From the NCBI GenBank assembly GCA_020072585.1, contig JAIQGL010000022.1, positions 44,291 through 108,290 on the forward strand: 64,000 nucleotides of DNA, written 5' to 3'. Position 1 is the stretch's first letter, and each line of letters begins with the position of its first letter. The stretch is from Terriglobia bacterium. GTDB taxonomy: Bacteria > Acidobacteriota > Terriglobia > Terriglobales > Acidobacteriaceae. The notes under the pieces are model-generated. The model was given only the letters and a program-made list of their open reading frames with translations, did not search any database and was not told the DNA's origin. Of this stretch, positions 17,114 through 25,234 are shown piece by piece. A program made the position numbers and the translations under genes.

Positions 17114-18475
17114 ATGAATACGGCTGCACAGTCCACGGAAGTCCTGAGCTTTGAAGCTGCCTATGAGGTGGTGCGGGAGCACTGCCGCCAGATCCTGCAA
17201 TCGGGAGAGGTGCGAAGCGAGGAGGCCCTGCTGCTGCAAGCGCTGGGACGTGTGCTGGCTGAGCCGGTGGTTGCCGACCGGGATTTCCCGCCCTTCCCAA
17301 GAGCCACACGCGATGGCTTTGCGCTTCGCGCCCGGGATTTACAGAGCGGCATGACCACTCTGCGCGTGGTTGGGCAGGTGCGCGCGGGAGACACTTACGA
17401 TCTTCCTCTGGCAAGCGGCGAAGCCGTGGAAATCATGACCGGTGCGGCCGTACCCGCAGGGGCGGATACGGTGGTAATGGTGGAGTATACGGAGCGGAAA
17501 ATCTCAGAGACTAACCACAAAGGACACGAAGGAACAGAAAGGGAAAGCAGAGAAGACACGGTCGATGATGACCAGATTCTGGATATATCTGGCGGCGAGA
17601 AGAGCGCGATCGAAAACAAGAGAGTGGAAGAGCTGGTTGAGATCAAGAGAAGCGCCAGCGCTGGTGAAAACATCGTTCCCGCCGGCGCAGAGGCCAAGGC
17701 AGGACAGGAGCTATTGCCACGCGGAATCCGGCTGGGGCCGGCGCAGATTGCCCTGGCAGCCGCTGCCGGCAAGGCCAGCCTGAAGGTTTGCCGCAAGCCC
17801 AGAATAGCCATTCTCTCTACCGGCGACGAACTGGTGGAGGTAGTGGAGAAGCCCGGAGCAAGCCAGATCCGCAACAGCAACAGCTATTCACTGGCAGCGC
17901 TGGTAGCGAAATGCGGAGGCGAGCCGGTACAACTGCCAATTGCTCCCGATGAAGAGAGCAAACTGACGGAGTTGATACAGGAAGGGCTGAAGGCGGACAT
18001 GCTGCTGCTCTCCGGCGGTGTGTCGATGGGAAAATTTGATCTGGTGGAGCAGGCGCTCAAGAATCTGGGAGCGCAGTTCTTTTTTACCGGAGCACTGATT
18101 CAGCCGGGAAAACCGATCGTGTTTGGCGAGGTCAACGGCGTGCCTTTCTTTGGGCATCCGGGCAATCCGGTTTCAGTGATGGTGACGTTTGAGTTGTTTG
18201 CGCGGCAGATGGTGGAGACATTGAGTGGAGCCGAGCCGTCACGGCTGACGTCAGCCAGGGCGAGATTGAAAAAAGATTTCAAGACCAAGACGGGGTTAAC
18301 CAGGTTTTTACCGGCGATGCTGGATGGTGAGTTGTTTGATGCGGAAGTGGAGGTTGTGCCGTGGCAGGGATCGGGCGACATGCTGGCGGCGGCGCGGGCG
18401 AACTGTTATCTTGTGGTGCCTCCGGACCGGGAGAAGCTGGCAAAGGATGAGATGGTGACGGTGGTGATGCGGTAG
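17114..18475 (+). CDS. moeA: Molybdopterin molybdenumtransferase MoeA
   Basis: 453 aa. It inserts molybdate into adenylated molybdopterin. Conserved blocks: DRDFPPFPRATRDGFALRA (residues 55-73), EIMTGAAVPAGADTVV (106-121), GENIVPAGAEAK, the LSTGDELVEV strand and the molybdopterin-binding LLSGGVSMGKFD. Residues about 129-174 (nt 17498-17635) form an insert not found in ordinary MoeA. Its start reads NHKGHEGTERE, the translation of a repeat of the ACCACAAAGGACACGAAGGA type, so a mobile or dispersed repeat appears to have entered the gene in frame. The ATG at 17114 is preferred over 17057 by homology. Confidence 0.92.
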   Translation: MNTAAQSTEVLSFEAAYEVVREHCRQILQSGEVRSEEALLLQALGRVLAEPVVADRDFPPFPRATRDGFALRARDLQSGMTTLRVVGQVRAGDTYDLPLASGEAVEIMTGAAVPAGADTVVMVEYTERKISETNHKGHEGTERESREDTVDDDQILDISGGEKSAIENKRVEELVEIKRSASAGENIVPAGAEAKAGQELLPRGIRLGPAQIALAAAAGKASLKVCRKPRIAILSTGDELVEVVEKPGASQIRNSNSYSLAALVAKCGGEPVQLPIAPDEESKLTELIQEGLKADMLLLSGGVSMGKFDLVEQALKNLGAQFFFTGALIQPGKPIVFGEVNGVPFFGHPGNPVSVMVTFELFARQMVETLSGAEPSRLTSARARLKKDFKTKTGLTRFLPAMLDGELFDAEVEVVPWQGSGDMLAAARANCYLVVPPDREKLAKDEMVTVVMR

Positions 18476-18786
18476 CAGGGGCTAAAGTCCCAACACTTCT
18501 GTAGAGTCGATACGGCACGGCTGAAGCCATGCCCTGATACTTACAGAGGCTAAAGCGCAGAAGCTGAGTCCTTGGTGAGAACTCCCTGATGCAGCATGGC
18601 AGGTGACGCTCTGCCGGGATCCTTCGACTTTACCTCACGCCTTACAGCGCTCGGTGTCGCTCAGGATGACAAGGGTTTAGCGGTATCGTTTGACTGGAAA
18701 GAGGGTTGCAAAGAAAACTGTCACAGTGTTGAAGGAGCAATCGCCAGATAGTTCGATAGGTGTAGAAAGATTTACGATCCAATTAC
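18476..18786. repeat. Intergenic region moeA-moaC with two repeat families
   Basis: It begins with the sequence GGGGCTAAAGTCCC and a hairpin at 18514-18533 (GGCACGGCT, GA, AGCCATGCC), a pattern typical of dispersed repeats. A TTCGACTT ... GCTCAGGATGACA repeat follows at 18617-18673. The last 100 bp, with GAAGGAG at about 18732, probably hold the moaC promoter and leader. I see no Moco riboswitch. Confidence 0.6.
18617..18673. repeat. Dispersed TTCGACTC / GCTCAGGATGACA repeat, copy 2
   Basis: GGATCCTTCGACTTTACC, then TCGGTGTCGCTCAGGATGAC. Same ends and length class as 16743-16785 and, on the other strand, 63362-63402. Confidence 0.7.
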
Positions 18787-19323
18787 ATGAGTAAAGAAAA
18801 ACCAAGTCGGCGGAACGCAAACAGTCACAAATCCTCAAGCAAGCTCTCGCACTATGACGCTGCTGGTCGGGCGACGATGGTGGATGTCTCAGCGAAGGCT
18901 ACAAGCCGGCGAGAGGCGGAGGCATCGGCGTTCGTGGAGATGTCCGAGGAAGTGCTACGGGCACTGCCGCAGAATCCAAAAGGGAACCCACTGGAAGTGG
19001 CGCGATTTGCCGGGATTTCCGCGGCCAAGAGAACGAGCGACCTGATACCAATGTGCCATCCGCTGCCCCTCTCCTTCATTGATGTGACTACTGAGGTATG
19101 CGAAAATGGCGTGCAGGTCTACTCCAAAGCCGCCACAACTGCCCAGACCGGAGTGGAGATAGAGGCGCTGATGGCAGCTACCGTCGCCGCGCTCACGGTA
19201 TATGACATGTGCAAAGCCCTGGATAAAGGCATTGCCATCCGTGAAATTGTTTTAGAGCGTAAATCAGGCGGGAAGAGCGGAGAGTACCGGCGCGGGCGCT
19301 CCACCAAACCCCTGAAGAAATAG
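18787..19323 (+). CDS. moaC: Cyclic pyranopterin monophosphate synthase MoaC
   Basis: 178 aa. It converts the MoaA product to cyclic pyranopterin monophosphate. Signatures: MVDVSAKATSRREA, the ISAAKRTSDLIPMCHPLPL active-site block and GVEIEALMAATVAALTVYDM with KALDKG. The first 20 residues are extra, charged and Ser/Asn-rich. The response regulator starts 5 bp after the stop. Confidence 0.95.
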   Translation: MSKEKPSRRNANSHKSSSKLSHYDAAGRATMVDVSAKATSRREAEASAFVEMSEEVLRALPQNPKGNPLEVARFAGISAAKRTSDLIPMCHPLPLSFIDVTTEVCENGVQVYSKAATTAQTGVEIEALMAATVAALTVYDMCKALDKGIAIREIVLERKSGGKSGEYRRGRSTKPLKK

Positions 19324-19328
19324 GTTCC

Positions 19329-20078
19329 ATGCCGAGTAACGTCAAGGTACTGCTGGTCGACGACAATCCCATGATCCTGGAAATGTTGCGGCAGGCCCTT
19401 GCCCAGTTCTCGCAAGTGCAGACGCTCAACGACGCGGCGGATGCGCTGCTCAAGGCGATTGAAGACAAGCCGGACCTGATCATCGCCGACTTCGCCATGA
19501 ACGGAATGGATGGACGGCAGTTGCTGCAAAAGATCAAGAGCCGCAACGCGAGCGCCGGGATCCCCGTGATGCTGATGGCGAGCAAGACTGACATCAACGA
19601 GAAATTGAAAGCGGTCCAGGACACGGTGGAAGATTTCATTGAAAAGCCATTCTTCCTGAAAGAGGCCGCGGCGAAGATCAAGAAGGTGATCGATAAAATC
19701 TCCCTGGAGAAAATGGCACGTGAAGCTCCGGGAGAATCAGTGCTGCGCGGAAGCCTGGCGCAGATGAATGTGCTGGACCTGCTGCAATCGCTGGATATGG
19801 GCCGCAAAACCTGCGCGCTGACGCTCACCAACAACGGCGACAAGTGCAAAATGTATTTTACTGACGGCCAGATCAACCACGCTCTCTATGGCGATTTGAA
19901 AGGCGACCCGGCAGTCTACAAAGTCCTTGCCTGGACGGGCGGCATTTTTGAGATCGATTTTGCCGGCAGCAGCAGCGAGCAGACCACTACGCAATCCACG
20001 CAGGGGCTTCTGCTGGAAGGGTTGCGGTTGCTGGATGAGTCAAGCCGTGATACAGAAGAAAACGTGCTGGAATCGTAG
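19329..20078 (+). CDS. Response regulator with DUF4388/PATAN-like output
   Basis: 249 aa. The N-terminal receiver domain (about 1-125) has acidic residues in LLVDDNP, the phospho-acceptor Asp in LIIADFAMNGMDG and Lys in DFIEKPFF. The C-terminal half (about 138-245, LRGSLAQMNVLDLLQSLDMGRKTCALTL, then ITDGQINHALYG-like YFTDGQINHALYGDLKG) resembles DUF4388 (PATAN), found in two-component and gliding-related proteins. It lies between moaC and moaB with a 5-bp gap and a 1-base overlap, so it is probably co-transcribed with the cofactor genes. No cognate kinase is nearby. Confidence 0.88.
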   Translation: MPSNVKVLLVDDNPMILEMLRQALAQFSQVQTLNDAADALLKAIEDKPDLIIADFAMNGMDGRQLLQKIKSRNASAGIPVMLMASKTDINEKLKAVQDTVEDFIEKPFFLKEAAAKIKKVIDKISLEKMAREAPGESVLRGSLAQMNVLDLLQSLDMGRKTCALTLTNNGDKCKMYFTDGQINHALYGDLKGDPAVYKVLAWTGGIFEIDFAGSSSEQTTTQSTQGLLLEGLRLLDESSRDTEENVLES

Positions 20079-20581
20079 TGAGCCCGGTGAACTCCGCATC
20101 CGCAAAAACAAAGACCGCTGCCGTGCTGACGATCAGCGATTCATCCTACGTTGGGAAGAGGAAAGATGTCTCCGGACCAGCAGTTGTGCGCGAACTTGAG
20201 GCCGCAGGGTTTAAGGTGGTCCACGCGTCTGTACTGCCCGACGAAAAAGACGCGATTGCCGCACGGCTGATCGAGTGCAGCGAACTGACCCGGCTTGTGA
20301 TAACTACCGGCGGAACCGGCATTGCTGCAAGGGACGTTACACCGGAAGCCACTCTGGGTGTGATTGAGCGGCGGATTATGGGCATGGAAGAGAAGATGCG
20401 GCAAGAAGGCGCAAAGAAGACACCGTTCGCGGCGCTGAGCCGGGGCGTTTGCGGACTGCGCGGCAAGACTCTATTGCTGAACCTGCCGGGAAGCCCCTCT
20501 GCTGCCGTGGAGTCATTGCAGGCAGTGCTTGCGATCTTGCCGCATGCGCTGGAGCTGCTGGATGGAAACACCGAGCACTAA
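20078..20581 (+). CDS. MogA/MoaB family molybdenum cofactor protein
   Basis: 167 aa. It adenylates molybdopterin before MoeA inserts molybdate. The molybdopterin-binding motif is VITTGGTGIAARDVTPEAT, followed by LPGSPSAAVESLQAVL. The GTG start at 20078 overlaps the stop of the response regulator by one base (TAGTG), indicating translational coupling. MoaB and MogA cannot be told apart confidently here. Confidence 0.9.
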   Translation: MSPVNSASAKTKTAAVLTISDSSYVGKRKDVSGPAVVRELEAAGFKVVHASVLPDEKDAIAARLIECSELTRLVITTGGTGIAARDVTPEATLGVIERRIMGMEEKMRQEGAKKTPFAALSRGVCGLRGKTLLLNLPGSPSAAVESLQAVLAILPHALELLDGNTEH

Positions 20582-20775
20582 TTTTGTCGCTGCGCTCCAA
20601 ACCGCTTGAGGTGCATGGTTGTTTTTAGCTGGGATCAGCCTTGAGGCACCACGGTCCGGCGCGCAAGTCGGCCGTACCGTGGGTGGAGTCCAAAATGCCG
20701 CTGCGCTCCAAACCGCTTGAGGTGCATGGTAGTTTTCAGGTGGGATCAGCCGCGCAAATCGGCGACAAAATAAAA
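20582..20775. repeat. Two direct copies of the GTCGCTGCGCTCCAAACCGCTT repeat
   Basis: Copy A1 starts at 20586 and copy A2 at 20697 (111 bp apart). Both continue GAGGTGCATGGT and share a later GGGATCAGCC. A further shared piece, GCGCAAGTCGG or GCGCAAATCGG, follows each copy. Other copies lie at 44999, 45110 and, inverted, 50880-50930. Confidence 0.85.
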
Positions 20776-20795
20776 GTGACGCCTTACGGCGTCAC
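20776..20795 (-). terminator. Rho-independent terminator of carD
   Basis: GTGACGCC TTAC GGCGTCAC forms a perfect 8-bp stem with a 4-nt loop. Read on the minus strand it is followed at once by TTTTATTTT, as expected for the end of the carD transcript. It lies 40 bp after the carD stop and may also block read-through from moaB. Confidence 0.8.
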
Positions 20796-20834
20796 GTATT
20801 TGGTTCTTTGAAAATAGATGAATCTGTGGGCAGC

Positions 20835-21365
20835 CTAGGCGTCGGCTGTGACTTCAGGAAATTTCAGCTTGCTCTTGGAAAGAGCTTTGTTGAGCATGTC
20901 TTCTATCTCAACTTCTTCTGCATTCTTGGCCATCGCCAGTTCGGTAACCAGCAGATAGCGGGCGCGCTCAAGCATCTTCTTTTCGCGGAAGGAGAGAGGC
21001 TTGTCTTTGGCCAGAAGAAGAAGACTTTTTAGAACGATTGCTACTTCAAGCAGTGAACCGGTGCGCATTTTGTCTGAATTTTCCTTGAAGCGGAATTTCC
21101 AGTCGGTGTGGTTATCACATTCACCGTCTACCAGGAAGGTGATGATTTTGTTGACTTCGCCGTTCTTAACCACGGGACGCAAGCCAACCATGCCCACATT
21201 GTGGAAAGGGACTTCCACTTTCAAACTGCTGGCTTTGATCTTGAGAAGATAGAATTTGTGTACGTTGGGGCCTATCGTGCGGCTGCTGATCTGTTCGATT
21301 ACCCCGACACCATGGTTCGGATAGACTACTTTGTCACCAATTTGGAAATTCAATTGTGCATTCAT
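20835..21365 (-). CDS. carD: CarD family transcriptional regulator
   Basis: 176 aa. CarD binds the RNA polymerase beta subunit and stabilises open complexes, notably at rRNA and stress promoters. The N-terminal RNAP-interacting domain is evident (FQIGDKVVYPNHGVGVIEQI, FYLLKIKASSLKVEVPFHNV), followed by a helical DNA-binding domain (LSFREKKMLERARYLLVTELA). The ATG at 21365 follows AAGGTG; an upstream in-frame start at 21407 is not needed. It is divergent from greA, another RNA polymerase-acting protein. Confidence 0.92.
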   Translation of the reverse strand: MNAQLNFQIGDKVVYPNHGVGVIEQISSRTIGPNVHKFYLLKIKASSLKVEVPFHNVGMVGLRPVVKNGEVNKIITFLVDGECDNHTDWKFRFKENSDKMRTGSLLEVAIVLKSLLLLAKDKPLSFREKKMLERARYLLVTELAMAKNAEEVEIEDMLNKALSKSKLKFPEVTADA

Positions 21366-21586
21366 GAAACACCTTGATGGGACATTTTGCGGGGGAACTC
21401 CAGACAAATAATATTATAAACTTTTTATCAATTTTTAGCAATGTTCATGGGGCGCAGATGATATTTGGCTGGAAAATATTTCAAAAACAGCTGGGAGCCG
21501 TGGTTAACGTATTCAGGTTGAAAGGGTTATAATTATCGGATTGGAAACCTGCCGATTTTGAGCCAGAGGAGTATTCTTCCCGAAAT

Positions 21587-22060
21587 ATGCCAGAACACAT
21601 CAAAAAGAAGCTGGAGGAAGAAATACGGACACTGGAACACGAACTCACACACGAGCTTCCCAAGGAGATCAAAAAGGCCGTTGCCATGGGCGACCTCAGC
21701 GAGAACGCTGAATACCACATGGCCAAACAGCGGCAGGAGTTTGTGAATGCCCGGCTGGGCCAACTGAAGAAGCGCATGTCTGAACTGGCACTGGTGAATC
21801 TGACCAATATTCCCAAAGACCGTGTGGCTTTTGGCTCCAAAGTAAAAGTTTTTGACAACATCAAGGAAACAGAAATCGTCTACACACTGGTAACCAGTGA
21901 GGAATCTGACGTGACCAAAGGACTGATTTCAACAACTTCGCCGATCGGCAAATCCCTGATGGGCAAGAAAGTGGGCGATACGGCAACCGTGGTTACTCCC
22001 AACGGTAACCGTGAACTTGAGGTCCTGCACTTAATCACCATTCATGACGAGGCTTCATGA
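21587..22060 (+). CDS. greA: Transcript cleavage factor GreA
   Basis: 157 aa, the normal length. It inserts a coiled coil into the RNAP secondary channel and rescues backtracked complexes. The acidic tip is intact (AMGDLSENAEYHMAK, near nt 21685-21725). The C-terminal FKBP-like domain includes ISTTSPIGKSLMGKKVGD. The stop overlaps the next start (ATGA). Confidence 0.95.
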   Translation: MPEHIKKKLEEEIRTLEHELTHELPKEIKKAVAMGDLSENAEYHMAKQRQEFVNARLGQLKKRMSELALVNLTNIPKDRVAFGSKVKVFDNIKETEIVYTLVTSEESDVTKGLISTTSPIGKSLMGKKVGDTATVVTPNGNRELEVLHLITIHDEAS

Positions 22061-22788
22061 CCTGGACCGGGGCTTTTGGGCGGGCATGCCGTGTGCTTCT
22101 TTACGCCATTGTGCGTGGACTGGCACTCACGCGTATTTCACCGAATGTACTCACATTCCTGGGGCTGGTGATCAATACCATTGCCGCTATTCTTTTTGGC
22201 TATGCCAATACCACCAACTACTCGCGCATGTTTCTTTATGCGGGATTGGTCATTATCGGCGCCGGAATCTTTGACATGGTGGATGGCCGCGTGGCGCGGG
22301 CCACGGGGCAGGTTACAACCTTCGGCGCGTTCTTTGATTCGGTCATTGACCGTTATAGCGATGTAGCGCTGTTCTTCGGGCTGCTGGTTTACTATGCGCG
22401 CGGAAACCACTTCTTTTACCTGGTGCTGGTAGCGTTCGTAATGGTCAGTTCAGTCATGGTAAGTTACACGCGGGCGCGGGCGGAGTCTCTGATTGGCACC
22501 TGCAAGGTCGGCTTCATGGAGCGTCCGGAGCGCGTGGTGCTGGTCATTATAGGCGCGCTGTTTGCCCGCTGGGGGGCCATGGCGCCGGTGCTCTGGGTGC
22601 TTGCTGTACTCTCCACAGTCACTATCATCCATCGCATCGCGTACACCTACCAACAGACGCGCATCATTGACCTGAAGGCTGCTGAAGCAGCAGCGCAACA
22701 GCAGTTGATGGCAGACGCGAAAGCTGAGACCAGCAAACCGCAAACCGCCAAAGGCAAAGGGCCGCAACAGATTCCGTCGTTCAACTAA
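22057..22788 (+). CDS. CDP-alcohol phosphatidyltransferase
   Basis: 243 aa integral membrane enzyme with about six helices. The catalytic motif is complete: DMVDGRVARATG, then GAFFDSVIDRYSD, matching the D-x2-DG-x2-AR-x8-G-x3-D-x3-D pattern. It makes a phospholipid from a CDP-lipid and an alcohol acceptor; which acceptor (glycerol-3-phosphate, inositol phosphate or another) cannot be read. The ATG overlaps the greA stop by four bases. The last 40 residues are Ala/Gln-rich. Confidence 0.88.
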   Translation: MTWTGAFGRACRVLLYAIVRGLALTRISPNVLTFLGLVINTIAAILFGYANTTNYSRMFLYAGLVIIGAGIFDMVDGRVARATGQVTTFGAFFDSVIDRYSDVALFFGLLVYYARGNHFFYLVLVAFVMVSSVMVSYTRARAESLIGTCKVGFMERPERVVLVIIGALFARWGAMAPVLWVLAVLSTVTIIHRIAYTYQQTRIIDLKAAEAAAQQQLMADAKAETSKPQTAKGKGPQQIPSFN

Positions 22789-22814
22789 TCCCATTTCTGA
22801 GGACAGGTTATACC

Positions 22815-24446
22815 ATGAGGACACGCTATGCCGTTGGGCTTTGGGCCGTGGCAGTTCTGGCGCTTACCTCTGCGGGCGCAGCAGCAATTACTGATCCGGT
22901 CCGCGTTGAACAAGGATTGCTCGCGGGAACTGCTGGCACTTCTGCGGATATCCGCGTGTACCGCGGTATTCCTTTCGCTGCTCCTCCCGTAGGCGATCTG
23001 CGCTGGAAAGCGCCACAGCCCGCGGCTGCATGGCAGGGCACGCGCCAGGCCACGGAGTTTTCCAACGCATGCTGGCAAACCCAGTATCCGGCGGCAGCGG
23101 CCATCTACCAGGCCAAACTGCCTCCGCTGAGTGAAGACTGCCTGTATTTAAACATCTGGACCAGCGCAAAATCGGCCAAAGATCGCTTGCCGGTCATGGT
23201 GTGGATCCATGGCGGAGGCTTTACTCGCGGCTTCTCCGGCACAAAGTCCTATGACGGCGAGATTCTTGCTCACAAAGGCACCGTGATCGTAACCATCAAC
23301 TACCGGTTGGGAGTCTTCGGATTTTTTGCCCATCCTGATTTGAGCGCTGAATCCAAATACCATGTTTCAGGAAATTACGCTCTGCTTGACCAGATTGCGG
23401 CGTTGCAATGGGTGCAAAAAAACATTGCAGCCTTTGGCGGCGACCCCAGTCGCGTAACGATCTTTGGTGAATCGGCAGGATCGTGGGCGGTGAATGCGCT
23501 CATGGCCAGCCCGCTGGCGAAAGGGCTGTTTCAGCGCGCTATCGGCGAGAGCGGCGGCTCTTTCTCTCCGATGAAGACGCTGGCTGACGCTGAAAAAGAA
23601 GGAGAGAAGCTGGCATCTTCCTTCTTGCCTGCGCCAACCGCCGTGAAAGACGAGGCTGGACAAACTGCTGCGCCGAAAAACATCTTGAAAGCCTTGCGCG
23701 CCAGACCTGCCGAAGAGCTTTTAAAAGCCGCAGAGCTTGAGACCGTGCGACCTTTGGTGGATGGCTGGGTTTTGCCCCAGGACGTTGCCACTATTTTTTC
23801 GCAGGGCAGACAAAATGACGTGCCGCTCATTGTGGGATATAACGCCGATGAAGGCACCACGCTGGCGCCACAAGGCGCGAACCTGAAAGCCATCCTGTTT
23901 GTTGGCGGAATTCATCAGCGTTATGGTGCGTATGCTGACCCTATGCTGAAGATTTATCCGGCTGCGTCCGACGAGCAGGCCGTCACGTCATTTTACTCAG
24001 CCTATCGTGACCAGGTATTTGGCTGGGAGATGCGCACATGGGCGCGGCTTGCGGCAAAGACCGGTCATCAGCCGGCGTACCTATATTATTTCAGCCGCCG
24101 TCCTCCTGGCCCGCAAAGCGCAAAGCTGCGCGCGTTTCATGCGTCTGAGATTGCTTACGTCTTTGGAAACTTTGCCTGGCCCTTTCCGTGGGAAGACGCG
24201 GACAAGAAACTCAGTGATGCTATCACCAGCTATTGGGTGAACTTTGCCGCCACCGGCAATCCTAACGGCGGAAGCCTGATCAAATGGCCTGCTTACAATG
24301 CGAAAGACGATGAAGCCATGGAGTTTGGAGACCAGATCGCTGTCCACCCTGAAATCAATAAGGCAGGCCTGGATTTTTTTGATGGGTATTACCAGTCGCT
24401 ATCGAGTATGAAGAAAAACGGCGCGGCTCCGGCAGCGACAAAATAA
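22815..24446 (+). CDS. Secreted type B carboxylesterase
   Basis: 543 aa alpha/beta hydrolase with a signal peptide (MRTRYAVGLWAVAVLALT, cleavage near AAA). It has the family opening VYRGIPFAAPPVGDLRWK, the oxyanion hole HGGGFTRG, the nucleophile Ser in FGESAGS, the acidic residue in YNADEG and the His of FHASEIAYVFG. It hydrolyses carboxylic esters in the periplasm or outside the cell; the substrate is unknown. Convergent with the O-methyltransferase, 24 bp apart. Confidence 0.92.
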   Translation: MRTRYAVGLWAVAVLALTSAGAAAITDPVRVEQGLLAGTAGTSADIRVYRGIPFAAPPVGDLRWKAPQPAAAWQGTRQATEFSNACWQTQYPAAAAIYQAKLPPLSEDCLYLNIWTSAKSAKDRLPVMVWIHGGGFTRGFSGTKSYDGEILAHKGTVIVTINYRLGVFGFFAHPDLSAESKYHVSGNYALLDQIAALQWVQKNIAAFGGDPSRVTIFGESAGSWAVNALMASPLAKGLFQRAIGESGGSFSPMKTLADAEKEGEKLASSFLPAPTAVKDEAGQTAAPKNILKALRARPAEELLKAAELETVRPLVDGWVLPQDVATIFSQGRQNDVPLIVGYNADEGTTLAPQGANLKAILFVGGIHQRYGAYADPMLKIYPAASDEQAVTSFYSAYRDQVFGWEMRTWARLAAKTGHQPAYLYYFSRRPPGPQSAKLRAFHASEIAYVFGNFAWPFPWEDADKKLSDAITSYWVNFAATGNPNGGSLIKWPAYNAKDDEAMEFGDQIAVHPEINKAGLDFFDGYYQSLSSMKKNGAAPAATK

Positions 24447-24470
24447 TTGCTGGCAGAAAGTTGACAGCGC

Positions 24471-25214
24471 TTATTGGTCCGCGATCACGAGTATTAAAGC
24501 GATTCCGTCATACCCTTTGCTGCCCACGGTCTGAAGCACGGTGGTACTCACACGCTTCTCAGCAGCCAGTCGCTCGTTGAATCGTCGGATGCCCTGCACA
24601 TTGGCATCAGAGCTGGCTGGATTTGCCACCTCGCCTTTGCGCACAACGTTGTCGGCAATGATCAGCGTGCCACGCCGTGCCAGCTTCAAAGACCATTGCA
24701 GATAGTCAGCGTAGCCCGGCTTGTCTGCATCGATGAAAATCAGATCAAACGGACCACCATGGCCCTCCGCCACGAGTTGCTTCAGCGAATCCACGGCGCG
24801 ACCCAGCCTGATCTCGACCTTGTCGGCCAACCCGGCGCGGGCGACATTGGCGCGTGCAACTTCCGCATGCTTTGGATCAAGTTCGAGCGAAATCAGATGA
24901 CCACCGGCAGGCAAGGCGCGAGCCAGCCAGATGGTGCTGTATCCGCCAAGCGTGCCGATCTCCAGGATTTTGCTTGCTCCCTGCACTTGGGCCAGCAAAT
25001 GCAGCAATTTGCCTTGGGTGGGCGAAACGCTGATTGCTGGAAGTCCAGCAGCAGAGCTTGCTCCAAGCGCGGCTTCCAGCGCGGGGTCAGCTTCAAGAAA
25101 GAGATCTGTGATGTAGTTGTCAACGGCTGCCCATTGTTCCTGGCCCATAGGTAAGTTCAGCAAACCTTCCGTAAAAACTTGATCGGAGAATTCAGCGTTT
25201 TGTGGTCCGATCAT
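24471..25214 (-). CDS. SAM-dependent O-methyltransferase (family 3)
   Basis: 247 aa. SAM-binding motif ILEIGTLGGYSTIWLARALP, followed by the acidic LISLELDPKHAEVARANV and the metal-binding DLIFIDADKPGYADYLQWS. This is the catechol/caffeoyl-CoA-type O-methyltransferase fold. The ATG at 25214 gives about 22 extra N-terminal residues; an ATG at 25148 would also fit the family. Substrate not predictable. Possibly co-transcribed with the acyl-CoA dehydrogenases upstream. Confidence 0.88.
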   Translation of the reverse strand: MIGPQNAEFSDQVFTEGLLNLPMGQEQWAAVDNYITDLFLEADPALEAALGASSAAGLPAISVSPTQGKLLHLLAQVQGASKILEIGTLGGYSTIWLARALPAGGHLISLELDPKHAEVARANVARAGLADKVEIRLGRAVDSLKQLVAEGHGGPFDLIFIDADKPGYADYLQWSLKLARRGTLIIADNVVRKGEVANPASSDANVQGIRRFNERLAAEKRVSTTVLQTVGSKGYDGIALILVIADQ

Positions 25215-25234
25215 GCCGCAGATTGATGCGTTAC

